Origin: Silicimonas algicola
GTDB lineage: Bacteria > Pseudomonadota > Alphaproteobacteria > Rhodobacterales > Rhodobacteraceae
NCBI RefSeq assembly: GCF_003148765.1
Contig: NZ_QGGV01000005.1
Coordinates: 124,001 to 188,000 of the forward strand
Direction of reading: 5' to 3'
DNA: 64,000 nt
In this document: positions 33,884-43,990 of the stretch, one piece after another
Layout of the letters: every line of letters begins with the position of its first letter
Position numbering within the stretch: the first letter of the stretch is position 1
The notes under the pieces: generated by a model
What the model saw: the letters and a program-made list of their open reading frames with translations, nothing else
Told to the model about the DNA's origin: nothing
Databases searched by the model: none
Translations under genes and position numbers: made by a program

Positions 33884-36314
33884 GCCCCGGCAGGCAGGTC
33901 GACAGCGCGGCGAGAAGCGCGTCTGCATCGCCAGGTGATCCGTCCACGACGATGCCGTTCGGCGCATGGCGCAGGGCTTCGGCCTGCGCGCCCAGCCCGA
34001 AGCAGAGGACGGGAAGCCCGGTCGCAAGGGCCTCGTGCGTCGAGAAGGAGAAGGTCTCGGGGCAGACCGAGGGGATGACCCATGCGCCGATGTCATAAGC
34101 ACGGGCCAAAGCGCCAATCCGTGCGCGCTCGTAGCGGCCGTGGACGAGGTGCGGTCGTGGCAGGCGAAACTGGCCGTCCATCTCGCCCAGGACCACGATG
34201 CGCGGTCCTTGAGGCAGGCGGCGGGCGAGGGCTTCCAGCACACGCGCGCCCTTGGCGAGGTTGATGCCGCCCAGGACGCCGATGGCCCCGCCGCCCGCAG
34301 GCAGGCGCTGGGGCAGGCCGCACAGCCGATGCGGCACGATCTCGGTGCGACGTGCGGCGCCCGGATAGGCCTGATCGAACAGTCGCGCGGTCGAGGTCGA
34401 ATAGGCGACGATGCGGTCGGCACGCGCGACGACGGGACGCCAGAGCCTTTGCCAGTCGGCAAGCGACAGGTGCGGTCGGCCTTCCAGTTTCGGGCAACTG
34501 TGCGCCGGATCGAGACTGGTCTCGGGCGGCAGGCCGCGGTGGACGCCATCACTGTCAAGAAGGTTCCACGACGGGCTGACGGGGAAAAAGTCGTGCAGGC
34601 GCAACTCGAGGATGTCGCCCCGTCGGGTCAGACACGACAGGAGGCGCGGGACAGAGGCCGGATCCGACGCGCCGACGCCGCAGGAGTAAACCACGCGACG
34701 GCGCGCGAGGGGGGCGAGGAGAGCCTCGACGGCCTCTGACGTCCCGGCATCCGCGCGTTCGATCCGGTCGGCGCGGTGCATCTCGACCCGCCACCCGGAT
34801 CCAAGACCCGCACGCAGGACCAGCGCACCCGGACCGTCGACCAGAGCCTGCGCCACCTCGTCGGACAGGGCGCGGTCGGCTCCGCCCCCGAAGGCGTGTC
34901 CGAGGAAGACCGGCACCGGAGCCGATGACGCGTGATCGAGCCATGCCATCGACACCGCCATCCGGTGCAGGGCGACGGGATCGGCGGCGCTCCAGTCCCG
35001 CACCGCGGCGTCGTAGTCCGGCCAGCGCGATGAAATCACGAGTCCGGCGGCGCGGATGCGTCTTTGCTTTTCCTCGGACCCGAAGCTCGCGCCGCCCCTG
35101 TGACCGACGACAAGGTTCAGGGCCGCGACGTTTCGCCCGCCCGCCGCGCGCGCTCGACGGCACCAGTCGACCTCTTCGCCGTATCCCCGCCCGAAGGCCG
35201 GGTCGAACAGCCCGACGCTGTCGAGAAAGCGCCGGTTCATCGCCATGCAGAACCCGACGCCCGTCGGCACCTCGCATGAGGCGTGACGGGATGCGATGCG
35301 CCGCGCCGCGCCGTCCATCGCTTCGATCAGGGACACGTCTGGCTCGGTGACGACGCCCGGGGCGGGGACGGTCAGGATTTCGGCGTTCGTCGACAGGGGC
35401 GTGACGCTTGCGACCTGGGGTTCGGCCTCGATCGGGGCGAGGAGGCGCGGCAGTCAGTCGGGCGGCGGAATCGTGTCGCTGTTCAGGAGGACGGCGTGGC
35501 CTGTGCCGGTCGCCGTCGCGTGGGACAGACCGGCGTTGGCGGCGGCGACGAACCCGTAGCTTCGGTCGTGACGGAGAACAGCGAGCCGGTCTCCGAGGAC
35601 GGCGCCGAGTTCGGCGAGGAGACGCGCGATGCGCGGGTCGGTCGACCCGTCATCGACCACGACGACCCGCGCGTCGGCGGGAAGCGAGGAGGGCAGCACG
35701 GCGACGAGGCGCGCCAGGTCCTCCGCCGCATCGTGGACGGGGATCACGACCACTGGGCAGCGCGCGATCGGATAGGTGCGGTCGTCCCCCTTAAAGAAGT
35801 CGGTGGGAAACGCCGGGACCTGTATCGCGTCGGACATCAGCCCGAACCTGTGACGCAAGCGAGCCGAAGCCGTCGGGTCGCCCGTCCCGAGGAAACGGAC
35901 CAAGGCGCGCCATTCGCGAGCGACCTCGACAAGGGCTTCTGGCAGCGCGCGGAGGAGAGCAGAGAGTTCGTGGAGCCGGCTTGGCGCTGTCAGGACGTGG
36001 CAGGCCAGGCCGTCCCCCGCCCGCACGAAGAGGTTCGCCCGACGCGCCGGGCGCACGAGGTCCAGAACGAAGCTTCCGGGCCCCGCCGGAAGCGGCACGC
36101 GGTCATCGAACCCCAGGCCCAGATCAGCGCTGTGCGTCCAGCCGCGCACGACCACGCTGCGCCGCCGCCACGTCACCTCGCCGATGACACCTACAGCCCC
36201 CTGCAACGGCAGAGGCCCCTGTCGAGCGAGCGTCGCACGGCGGTCGAGCAGGCATGCCATGACCCGGCACGACATCCGGGGAATCGAGCGGAGGCGTCTC
36301 AGCTGCATCCCCAA
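33873..36314 (-). pseudogene. GT2-GT4 two-domain glycosyltransferase, split by in-frame TGA
   Basis: The frame runs for 814 codons from about 36314 to 33873 but is cut by a TGA at 35454-35456. Before it lies the first half of a GT2 domain (VVVIPVHDAAEDL, VVVVDDGSTD, LLNSDTIPPPD). After it, in the same frame, comes LPRLLAPIEAEPQVASVTPL and the second half (PTGVGFCMAMNRRF, FGRGYGEEVDWC), then a GT4-like domain (AIGVLGGINLAKG, CPETFSFSTHEALATGLPV). At the stop, GT2 proteins normally have Trp (W-L-x-x-L), so TGG to TGA explains it. The exact start is uncertain (36314, 36275 or 36260). Internal restart at 35336 might give a C-terminal product. Confidence 0.82.
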
Positions 36315-36436
36315 GCTTCTGGCGCGGATGAGTTAAGGCATCGTTCATCACGGCCCGAGGCGAGGATCGCCGCTAAGGGTTTGCTTACCGCTTTCTGGGA
36401 AACAGACACCGTCGTAGCTCGAGTCCGTTTCCGCAA

Positions 36437-36451
36437 GTTCCGAATCGGAAC
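36437..36451. promoter_or_regulatory. Inverted repeat before the priming sugar transferase
   Basis: GTTCCG, AAT, CGGAAC is a perfect 6-bp inverted repeat ending 17 bp ahead of the ATG. It overlaps the leader where the ribosome would bind and could be an operator or a small hairpin. Function is a guess. Confidence 0.35.
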
Positions 36452-36468
36452 CTCAAGGTGGGGTCGTC

Positions 36469-37170
36469 ATGCCCGTCCGAATCAACCTCGATCAGGTCGT
36501 CGCCGCCCTCCTCCTTCCGGTGGTTCTGGTAGTTCTGGCGGTGCTTTTCGTGGTGGTCGTTCCGCTTCAGGGACGGCCCTTCATCTTCGCGTCCGAACGG
36601 ATGAAGTCGCGCGACGCGGCCTTCACCCTGTTCAAGGTCCGCACCATGCATCCGCCCGACCCGGCGGCCGAGCTTGGTGCGCTTGGCGGGCACCAGATGG
36701 CGCGCATCACGCCGCTCGGTCTCTGGCTTCGCCGCCTGCGGCTGGATGAGTTGCCGCAAATTTTCAACGTGCTCAGGGGCGACATGCGCTTCATCGGACC
36801 GCGTCCGCCAGCTCGTCGCTATGTCGACGCCTATCCGTCCCTATACGCGGCGATCCTCGCTGACACGCCGCCCGGCATCACGGGTCTCGCTACCGTCATG
36901 CTTCACGCGCGGGAAGAACGGCTTCTGTCCGCCTGCCGTTCTGCCGCAGAGACGGAAGCCGTCTATCGCCGCCGCTGCATTCCCGTGAAGGCACGGCTCG
37001 ACCTGCTCTACCGGGACCGGCGCGGCCCCTGGCTCAACCTCGTCATCCTGTGGCGCACCTTCTCGCGGCTCATCCCGATCAGGCTGTCGGAACGGCGCCT
37101 GCGCGCGGTCAAGGCGTCGCGGGGCGCAGAGGTCACGCCTGGCGTCACGCGTCTCGAACCCGCGCGCTGA
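36469..37170 (+). CDS. Bacterial sugar transferase (polyprenyl-phosphate priming enzyme)
   Basis: A 233-residue inner-membrane enzyme that moves a sugar phosphate to undecaprenyl phosphate, the first step of repeat-unit synthesis. One helix at about 12-32 anchors it; the catalytic domain shows FIFASERMKSRDAAFTLFKVRTM, LRRLRLDELPQIFNVLRGDM and FIGPRPP, all typical of PF02397. It is the short form without the extra N-terminal helices of WbaP. It is divergent from the split GT2-GT4 gene and convergent with the type I secretion genes. Confidence 0.92.
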   Translation: MPVRINLDQVVAALLLPVVLVVLAVLFVVVVPLQGRPFIFASERMKSRDAAFTLFKVRTMHPPDPAAELGALGGHQMARITPLGLWLRRLRLDELPQIFNVLRGDMRFIGPRPPARRYVDAYPSLYAAILADTPPGITGLATVMLHAREERLLSACRSAAETEAVYRRRCIPVKARLDLLYRDRRGPWLNLVILWRTFSRLIPIRLSERRLRAVKASRGAEVTPGVTRLEPAR

Positions 37171-37173
37171 GGC

Positions 37174-38475
37174 TCAACCTTCGCGCATCGCGCGGTCGAA
37201 ATAGTCGGTGACGGGCTTCATGAGATAGGAGAGCGGCGTGCGCTCGTCGGTTCTCAGGTATGCCTCGACGGGCATGCCCGGCAGCAGTTCCTGGCTTTCC
37301 AGCTTGAGGAGGTCAGTTTCGTCTGGCACGACCTCGACGCGATAATAGTTGATCCCCGTCACCTCGTCCGTGAACACGTCGGCCGAGACGTCCGTGACAC
37401 GGCCCTCGATCTCGGGCGTCTGGCGCTGGTTGAAGGCGGTGAACCGAAGGGTCGCGTCCTGCCCGACGTGTATCTGGTCGATGTGGATCGCCTCGACCCG
37501 CGCCGACACGACAAGGGGCTGGTCCTGCGGGATGACGTACATCAGTGCCTCTGCGGGCTGGATCACCGACTTCACCGCGAAGACGGTCGAGCCGTAGACG
37601 GCGCCCGACACCGGCGCCCGAAGTTCGAGCCGCGCCATGCGTTCCAGAAGGCCCACGCGCTGTTCCGTCAACTCCAGCTCGCGGAACTGGAGGTCGCGCA
37701 GCGTCACGATCGCTTCCTCGCGCCGGGCGGTTTCCAGCTTCAGCTTTTCGATCTCGAGGCCCGCGATCTGGCCGCGGAATTGTGCCGCGTCCGATGTCAG
37801 CCGTCCGATCTCGCCCGCCAGACGCGCAGCTTCCCGCCGGAGTGCGGTCACACGCTGCATCTGCACGAGCCCCTTCTCGAGAAGCGTCTCCTGGTCGGTC
37901 AGCTCCTCGCGGATCAGTTCCTCCTGCGTGGCGAGCGCCGCAAGCTGGGCTTCGGCGCCTTCGATCTGGTTGCCGGTCTGGGCAATGCGCTCGGCGAGCT
38001 GTCCCAGCTCCTTTTCCAGCGTGTCGCGCCTTGCGACGAAAAGACTGCGCTGGCCCTCGACCTGCTCGGCGGCCCCCGGAGCGGCTTCGGCCTGGACCAG
38101 AAGGTCGGCCGGGAAGACGATCGCGTCCTTGCCGTCGCGTTCGGCTTCGAGACGGGCGCGGCGGGCGCGGATCTCGACGAGCTGCGTCTCGATCACGTTC
38201 AGTTCGGACTTGAGCAGGGTGTCGTCCAGCCGGATCAGAAGGTCGCCGGCCTGCACGCGGTCGCCGTCGCGGGCGGCGATTTCGCCCACGGTGCCGCCCT
38301 CGGCGTGCTGAACGACCTGCCGGTTGCTTTCGAGAACGATCATGCCGCTGGCGATGACCGCGCCAGCAATACGGGTCTGCCCGCTCCACCAGCCGACGCC
38401 GCCGACCAGGAGGGCCAGCGCAAGAAAGCCGACGAAGAGCGGCAGGCGCGCGCTGTAGCGGGGAGCCTCGGTCAC
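37174..38475 (-). CDS. HlyD-family type I secretion adaptor
   Basis: A 433-residue periplasmic adaptor anchored by one helix (about 10-32, LPLFVGFLALALLVGGVGWW). It has a lipoyl-like half (GGTVGEIAARDGDRVQAGDLLIRLDD), a long coiled coil (about 80-290) and the second half (LRAPVSGAVYGSTVFAVKSVIQPAEALMYVIP). It should bridge the inner-membrane ABC pump and an outer-membrane TolC-type channel, which is not in the window. The GTG start overlaps the ABC gene's stop (GTGA). The expected cargo is the nearby RTX protein. Confidence 0.92.
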   Translation of the reverse strand: MTEAPRYSARLPLFVGFLALALLVGGVGWWSGQTRIAGAVIASGMIVLESNRQVVQHAEGGTVGEIAARDGDRVQAGDLLIRLDDTLLKSELNVIETQLVEIRARRARLEAERDGKDAIVFPADLLVQAEAAPGAAEQVEGQRSLFVARRDTLEKELGQLAERIAQTGNQIEGAEAQLAALATQEELIREELTDQETLLEKGLVQMQRVTALRREAARLAGEIGRLTSDAAQFRGQIAGLEIEKLKLETARREEAIVTLRDLQFRELELTEQRVGLLERMARLELRAPVSGAVYGSTVFAVKSVIQPAEALMYVIPQDQPLVVSARVEAIHIDQIHVGQDATLRFTAFNQRQTPEIEGRVTDVSADVFTDEVTGINYYRVEVVPDETDLLKLESQELLPGMPVEAYLRTDERTPLSYLMKPVTDYFDRAMREG

Positions 38476-40207
38476 GTGATCTCTCCCGTCCGCGCGAGGG
38501 TGCGCTGAATGTCGCCCGCGTTCTTCATCATCGAGCGGACGATCTCGTCGCGCGGGCCGTCGGCCTTCACGCATCCCGCCTCGATGACCATGAGACGGTC
38601 GCACTCCGAGATCGCCATCGGACGGTGCGTCATGACGATGACCGAGCGCCCCTCGGCCTTCATGGCGCGGATGGCGGCGTTCAGGGCCTCGGTCCCCTCG
38701 AGATCGAGGGCCGAGTTGGGCTCGTCCAGGACCAGGAGGACAGGATCGCCGTAAAGCGCGCGCGCTAGAGCGATACGCTGACGCTGGCCGCCCGAAAGAC
38801 CGACGGTGTTGTCCTCGACGCGCGTCTCGTAGCCGTCAGGCAGGTTCAGGATCAACTCGTGAGCCTGCGCCTTCATTGCCGCCGCCACGATCTTGTCGCT
38901 GTCGGGCCGAAGCGACATCCGCGCGATGTTCTCGGCGATGCTTCCCGAGATCAGCGTCGGCTCCTGCGGCAGGTAGCCGACGTAGGCCCCAAGGTCGGCG
39001 GGATCGTAGTGCGACAGAAGCGCGCCGCCGAGCCGAACCTCGCCCACGTTGGGCTCGATCAGGCCGAGAAGCGTCTTGGCGATGGTGGTCTTGCCGGACC
39101 CGCTGCGACCGATGACGCCGAGCGCCTCTCCGGGCGCCAGCGCGAAGCTGACGTTGTAGAGCAGTGACGTCCCGGTCCGCGCGTGACGGTGACGCCCTTG
39201 GCTTCGATACGACCCTCGGGACGGGGCAGGCGGGTGCGCTTTTCGGGCTCGGGCGTCGCCTCCAGGAAGGCGGCGAGCGACTTGCGGCCCTGACGCGCCC
39301 TCGCGACCTGCGGCCAGCGGGCGAGAAGCTGCTCGATGGGCGACAGGGCACGGCCAAGGAGGATGGAGCCCGCGATCATCGCGCCCGCCGTCATTTCGCC
39401 CCGCAGCACGAGCCAGGCGCCCAGTGCGAGGACGAAGGACTGAAGTGCCAGGCGGAAGGCGCGCGTGAAGGTCGAGAAGCTGGAGGTCCAGTCCACCGCC
39501 GACATGTTCTGCGACAGCGCCGCGACGCGTCGGGCCATCCAGCGCTCGGCCACCGGGTCCATCATGCCCTGGCTGCGGATGATTTCGCTGGCGCGGCGGG
39601 CGTTCTCGCCGAAGCGGTGCGCGGCCTCGGAGGTCGCCTGAGCATCGCGCACGCGCTCGGACGTCAGAACCTGGGTCAGGACCGTGATCGCGACGAGGAC
39701 AAGTCCGCCTGCGACGGCGAACCAGCCGAGCCAGCTGTGAAAGACGAAGATCGCACCGAGAAAGAGCGGCGTGAACGGCAGGTCCATCAGCGCGGTGAAG
39801 GCGGGGGAGGCGTAATAGGCCTGGATCGCCTCGAGGTCCCGGCTGGCCGACAGCGCCTCGGGTGTCGACGCCCCTTGCCTCTGGAGGATCTGGGCGCGGA
39901 AGACGCGGTCGTCGAGAGCCGACTGGAACCGCGCGCCGTAGCGCGCCACGAGCCGGGAGCGCGCGAAGTCCAGAAGCCACATCAGCCCGTAGAGCATGAT
40001 GACGAGGATCAGGAGTGCGACGAGCGTCTCTTCCGACCGCGAGCCCAGCACACGGTCATAGACCTGGAGCATGAAGAGCGGGCCGGTCAGCATCAGTATG
40101 TTGACGAAGACGCTGAAGAGAAATGCGTAGCTCAGGAAGTGCCGCGATTGTTGCCGCGCCGCGTCCAGGGCGGGCGCCTGGGTCGTGGGTTTGGTCTTCG
40201 CAGCCAT
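38472..40207 (-). pseudogene. Type I secretion ABC permease/ATPase (PrtD type), frameshifted
   Basis: From ATG 40207 the frame gives a six-helix ABC exporter membrane domain (LSYAFLFSVFVNILMLTGPLFMLQVYDRVLGSRS). The frame breaks near 39169-39175 (CCGGGACG on the minus strand), right before the ATPase domain. One base added there restores continuity: ...VTVTRGPG-TSLLYNVSFAL, then Walker A GRSGSGKTT, LSGGQRQRIALARAL and LLVLDEPNSALD, ending at 38472. The restored length is 578 residues, as usual for PrtD. The break is in a short G run, so either a natural indel or a homopolymer sequencing error. Without repair the pump has no ATPase. Confidence 0.85.
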
Positions 40208-40279
40208 GACACCACCAAATGAACTCGAATCCGTCGGGTTCTAGCGGGATTCCGCCGGTCGCGAAAGGAAAAGCGCGTG

Positions 40280-41278
40280 CTAGAGGCGGCCGCCGACGGC
40301 GGCAAGCCAAAGCGCCGCAGTGCCGCGGCGGCGCTGGCGATAGACGCCCGACGCACGCAGGGCCTTGAGACGCTTGGGTAGGGATCCGCGCCTAGCATCG
40401 GCGAAGCGGTCGAGCGTCGCTTTCGCATCGGGCGTCAACAGGTAACCCGCACGCCTTAGCGCGGCGATGTTCGTGCCGTTCCAGTCGCGATATCGGCCCG
40501 ACAGGACGCCCGCGACCCGCCTCAACCCCGCGGCCAGCGTGTCGTTCGCTCCGATCAGGTTTGAGGCGTGCTGGCGGTAGTGGACCGTGGGCAGGCTGTC
40601 GTAGAGAACCTCGCCGCCGGCGCCGGTGACGATCTGGTAGGTCCACCAGTCGTGTGCCACGACGCCCGAGGCCATTGACGCGGTGTCCTGCACGAGATCG
40701 AGCGCGGCGCGGTTCATCACCATCGTGTTTCCGCCCGCGATATTCTGCGTCATCGCGTTCTGGAAAGCGGGCGGCCGGAGAAACGCAGGCGACAGCCGGA
40801 GCGGCGCGAGGTCCGGACCGCAGATCAGGGTGCGGCTGCAATAGAGGCCGGGACGGCCCTCGGGCACCTCTCGCAGCGCCGAGATTGCCCGGGCCAGCTT
40901 GCAGGGTGTCCAGACGTCGTCCTGATCGCAGAAGGCGGCATAGGGCACCAGTGGCCCTGCTGCACGGGCGAGGCCGAGAAAATTCCGTGCGAAGCCGGCA
41001 TTTGGCCCCTGCATGACGAAAGTTCGGCCCGGCGCCCGGCGTTCGGCGAAGGCGGTCACCAGCGGCCGCCAGTCGTCCCGGCTACCGTCGTCCGAAAGGA
41101 TCAGCGACCAGTCCGTATGGTCCTGCGCGGCGATGCTCCCCAGTTGCGCGCCGAGCGTGGCTGCGCCGTCGTGGAGCCCGAGGAGGATGCGGACGTGCTC
41201 GGGTCCCGTCTCCTCGGCCAACGGGACCGAGCGTCCCAGGGCATCGTGGTTAACGATTTCCTTAAGAATGCGCGTCAT
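40280..41278 (-). CDS. Glycosyltransferase family 2 protein
   Basis: A 332-residue GT-A enzyme similar to rhamnosyl- and galactosyltransferases of surface polysaccharide clusters. It shows VRILLGLHDGAATLGAQLGS, LILSDDGSRD and AAFCDQDDVWTP, with DQDD as metal and donor site, then HDWWTY at the acceptor side. ATG 41278 overlaps the KpsM-type gene stop (ATGA), so both are cotranslated; the frame continues upstream without support. No membrane helix is visible. Confidence 0.88.
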   Translation of the reverse strand: MTRILKEIVNHDALGRSVPLAEETGPEHVRILLGLHDGAATLGAQLGSIAAQDHTDWSLILSDDGSRDDWRPLVTAFAERRAPGRTFVMQGPNAGFARNFLGLARAAGPLVPYAAFCDQDDVWTPCKLARAISALREVPEGRPGLYCSRTLICGPDLAPLRLSPAFLRPPAFQNAMTQNIAGGNTMVMNRAALDLVQDTASMASGVVAHDWWTYQIVTGAGGEVLYDSLPTVHYRQHASNLIGANDTLAAGLRRVAGVLSGRYRDWNGTNIAALRRAGYLLTPDAKATLDRFADARRGSLPKRLKALRASGVYRQRRRGTAALWLAAVGGRL

Positions 41279-42120
41279 TTGTGGACCAGTCCGCTGGCGT
41301 GACGCGACATCAGGAGAAGGCCCAGGACGAGAAGGCCGAGGCTGGTCGCGCAAACGAAGGCGGGCGAGACATGGGCGCCCTCATAGGTGGCATAGATGCC
41401 CGCCCGCATGGCGCCCGTGACGTGGAACAACGGATTGAACCAGAGAAGGTCGCGGTATTCGTGCGGTACATCCTCGAACAGGAAAAAGATGCCCGAGACG
41501 ATGAAAAGGGGGCGGGTCAGGACCGTCCACACCCTTTCCCATGCGGGGAAGGCCAGGAAGAGGTAGGCGTTCAGGCTTCCAACCCCGAGGGCGAGAAGCG
41601 CAGCCATGGCCATCGCGCCGGCGAGGCTCAGGGGGTCCGCGACATAGGACAGGTCGGCAAGCGGCATCAGGGCCACGAGGATGAGGATCGCGATCACGAC
41701 ATGGGTGAAGACGGACAGAAGGAAGCGCGCCAGAAGGATGTCGGCCCAGGTGACGGCGCCGAAGTTCATCAGCGGCTTGGAAAAGCGAACCGCCGTGGCG
41801 ACACGTCCCGCGGTGTCGTGGAACAGCATGTAGGGCAGGTAGCCCGTGGCGTAGAACAGCGGAAAGCTGTCGCCGAGAGAGGGCGCCCGGAAGGCGAGCG
41901 AGAAGGCGAAGGACAGAAGGGCAATGGCGGCCACGGGCTCGGCCACGGCCCAGAGGTAGCCGCCCGGAGACCGGCCATAGGTCGTCGACATCTCGCGCAG
42001 CACGAGGGCGAAGATGGCGCGCGCGGTCCGGTGGCGCGGAGGGCGCGCGGCAAGGGCGGTGTCCTGTGCGGTACGGATCAATGGGCCCCCCTGATCAGGC
42101 GCCCCGTCGATAGGCTGCAT
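41275..42120 (-). CDS. kpsM: Capsule/polysaccharide ABC exporter permease (KpsM-like)
   Basis: A 281-residue ABC-2-type permease with about six helices, the inner-membrane channel of a polysaccharide exporter. The motif REMSTTYGRSPGGYLWAVAEP near residue 40 is characteristic of the KpsM/RkpT group, and FNPLFHVTGAMRAGIY lies in the last third as usual. The start at 42120 is not certain because AAAGGA directly abuts the ATG. The ATPase KpsT is encoded on the other strand, 1.2 kb away. Confidence 0.88.
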   Translation of the reverse strand: MQPIDGAPDQGGPLIRTAQDTALAARPPRHRTARAIFALVLREMSTTYGRSPGGYLWAVAEPVAAIALLSFAFSLAFRAPSLGDSFPLFYATGYLPYMLFHDTAGRVATAVRFSKPLMNFGAVTWADILLARFLLSVFTHVVIAILILVALMPLADLSYVADPLSLAGAMAMAALLALGVGSLNAYLFLAFPAWERVWTVLTRPLFIVSGIFFLFEDVPHEYRDLLWFNPLFHVTGAMRAGIYATYEGAHVSPAFVCATSLGLLVLGLLLMSRHASGLVHK

Positions 42121-42151
42121 TCCTTTCCAATCCGTGAACGAGGTGCTGCAC

Positions 42152-43330
42152 ATGGCCGCCCCTGACAGCTCCCTCGCCGACCTGGGCGCTCCGCGCCTGA
42201 CGCTTCTGCCGCAGCCGGCGCCGCCGTTGCGGGCGCGGGCTCGACACTATGGGCTTGCCACGCTGTTTCTCGCCACGGTCGCGCTCCCCCTCGGGCTGGC
42301 GGCATGGTATCTCTGGTGGGTCGCCGCCGACCAATACGCCTCGACCGTCGGGTTTTCGGTGAGGAAGGAAGAGGTCGCCTCGCCGATAGAGCTTTTCGGC
42401 GGCATCGCCGACATCTCCTCGTCGGGCAGCTCGGACAGCGACATCCTCTATGAATTCATTCAGAGCCAGGAGATCGTCGAGACGCTCGAGGCGCAGATCG
42501 GGCTGTCGACGCTGTGGTCGCAGCCGGACGACGATCCGGTCTTCGCGCACGAGGCGTCGGGCACCGTCGAGGATCTGCGCGACTTCTGGCGCCGCATGGT
42601 ACGGGTCACCTACGACACGTCGACCGAGTTGATAGAGGTCCGCGCCCTGGCCTTCACGCCCGAGGACGCGAGGCGCATCACCACGGCCGTATTCGACGAA
42701 AGCGCGAGGCTGGTCGAGGATCTGTCCGCCATTGCGCGCGCCGACACCATCGCCTTTGCCGAGGTTGAGCTTGCCCGCGCCGTCGAAAGGCTGAAGGCGG
42801 CGCGCGAGGCGGTCACGGAGTACCGTTCGCGCACGCAGATCGTCGATCCGACCGCCGACCTTCAGGGGCAGATGGGCCTTCTGTCGACGCTCGAGACGCA
42901 ACTCGCCGAAGCGCTGATCGCGGCGGATCTTCTGCGCGACAGCACGCGGGACAGCGACCCCCGCATCCAGCAGGCCGACCTGCGCATCCGCGTCATCGAG
43001 GCGCGCATCGCGGAGGAGCGGCGCAAGCTTGGCGTGGGTACGGGCGAAAGCGGGCAGGACTATGCCACGCTTCTGGCCGAATACGAACGGCTCGCCGTGG
43101 ATCGTCAGTTCGCCGAGGAGGCCTATACGGTCGCCCTTGCGGCCTATGACCAGGCGCTGGCCGAGGCGCGGCGCAAGAGCCGCTACCTTGCCGCCTACAT
43201 CCGCCCCACCACGGCGGAAGCCTCCGAGTTTCCGCGCAAGGAGGTCCTTCTCGCGGCGCTCGCCTTCTTCCTTCTCTCGGGCTGGGGCGTCGTCGTCCTT
43301 CTCTATTATTCGATCCGCGACCGGCGATGA
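42152..43330 (+). CDS. kpsE: Capsule export inner-membrane protein (KpsE-like)
   Basis: A 392-residue polysaccharide co-polymerase-like protein. Helix 1 (YGLATLFLATVALPLGLAAWYLWWV) and helix 2 at the C-terminus (LLAALAFFLLSGWGVVVLLYY) enclose a periplasmic coiled-coil region. The typical opening YASTVGFSVRKEE after helix 1 is a KpsE/RkpR/BexC mark. It links the ABC exporter with the outer-membrane channel. ATG 42152 has GAGG at a fitting distance; a GTG at 42134 is an alternative. It overlaps kpsT by 4 bp. Confidence 0.9.
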   Translation: MAAPDSSLADLGAPRLTLLPQPAPPLRARARHYGLATLFLATVALPLGLAAWYLWWVAADQYASTVGFSVRKEEVASPIELFGGIADISSSGSSDSDILYEFIQSQEIVETLEAQIGLSTLWSQPDDDPVFAHEASGTVEDLRDFWRRMVRVTYDTSTELIEVRALAFTPEDARRITTAVFDESARLVEDLSAIARADTIAFAEVELARAVERLKAAREAVTEYRSRTQIVDPTADLQGQMGLLSTLETQLAEALIAADLLRDSTRDSDPRIQQADLRIRVIEARIAEERRKLGVGTGESGQDYATLLAEYERLAVDRQFAEEAYTVALAAYDQALAEARRKSRYLAAYIRPTTAEASEFPRKEVLLAALAFFLLSGWGVVVLLYYSIRDRR

Positions 43331-43983
43331 TCCGTCTCCACGAGGTTTCGAAGTCCTTCCACTCGGGCGGCGTCGAGACCGTCGTCGCGGACCGGTTGAG
43401 CCTTGCGTTCCCCGCGGGCGCCTCAGTGGCTCTCCTGGGACGGAACGGGGCGGGGAAATCGACGCTGCTGCGGATGATCGCCGGGACGCTGAAGCCGGCA
43501 TCGGGGCGCATCGAGATCGCGGGAACGGTGTCCTGGCCGGTGGGCTTCGCGGGCAGTTTCCACGGCGACCTCACGGGTGTGCAGAATGTCCGCTTCGTCG
43601 CGCGGCTCTACGGCGTCGACAGCGACGTGCTGGTCGATGCGGTCCGCGGGTTTTCTGGGCTTGGCGAGAAGCTGGCGCTTCCGGTCCGCGGCTACAGCCA
43701 GGGGATGCGTGCGCGCCTGGGCTTCGCGCTGTCCATGGGTATCGCCTTCGACACCTACCTGATCGACGAGGTCACCGCCGTCGGCGACGCCGAGTTCCGG
43801 ACACGATGCGAGGAAGCCCTGGCGGACCGTCTGCGCCATGCGGGCGCCGTGGTCGTGTCGCACAGCGCGGGCTTCCTGCGCCGGGTCTGCCAATCGGGCG
43901 TCGTCCTGGAAGAGGGGCGCGCGGCCTGGTTCGACGATCTCGACGAGGCGTTTTCGGTTCACCGCCGGATGCTCGGTCAGTGA
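43327..43983 (+). CDS. kpsT: Capsule polysaccharide ABC exporter ATPase (KpsT-like)
   Basis: A 218-residue ATPase driving the polysaccharide exporter with KpsM. Walker A is GRNGAGKST, the signature region is YSQGMRARLGFALSMG (with the KpsT-like S-x-G-M form), and Walker B is YLIDEVTAVGD. Length and the start MIRLHEVSKSFHSGGVETVV fit the family. ATGA overlap with kpsE shows cotranslation. A GC-rich hairpin and a T-rich stretch follow. Confidence 0.93.
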   Translation: MIRLHEVSKSFHSGGVETVVADRLSLAFPAGASVALLGRNGAGKSTLLRMIAGTLKPASGRIEIAGTVSWPVGFAGSFHGDLTGVQNVRFVARLYGVDSDVLVDAVRGFSGLGEKLALPVRGYSQGMRARLGFALSMGIAFDTYLIDEVTAVGDAEFRTRCEEALADRLRHAGAVVVSHSAGFLRRVCQSGVVLEEGRAAWFDDLDEAFSVHRRMLGQ

Positions 43984-43990
43984 GCGGGGA

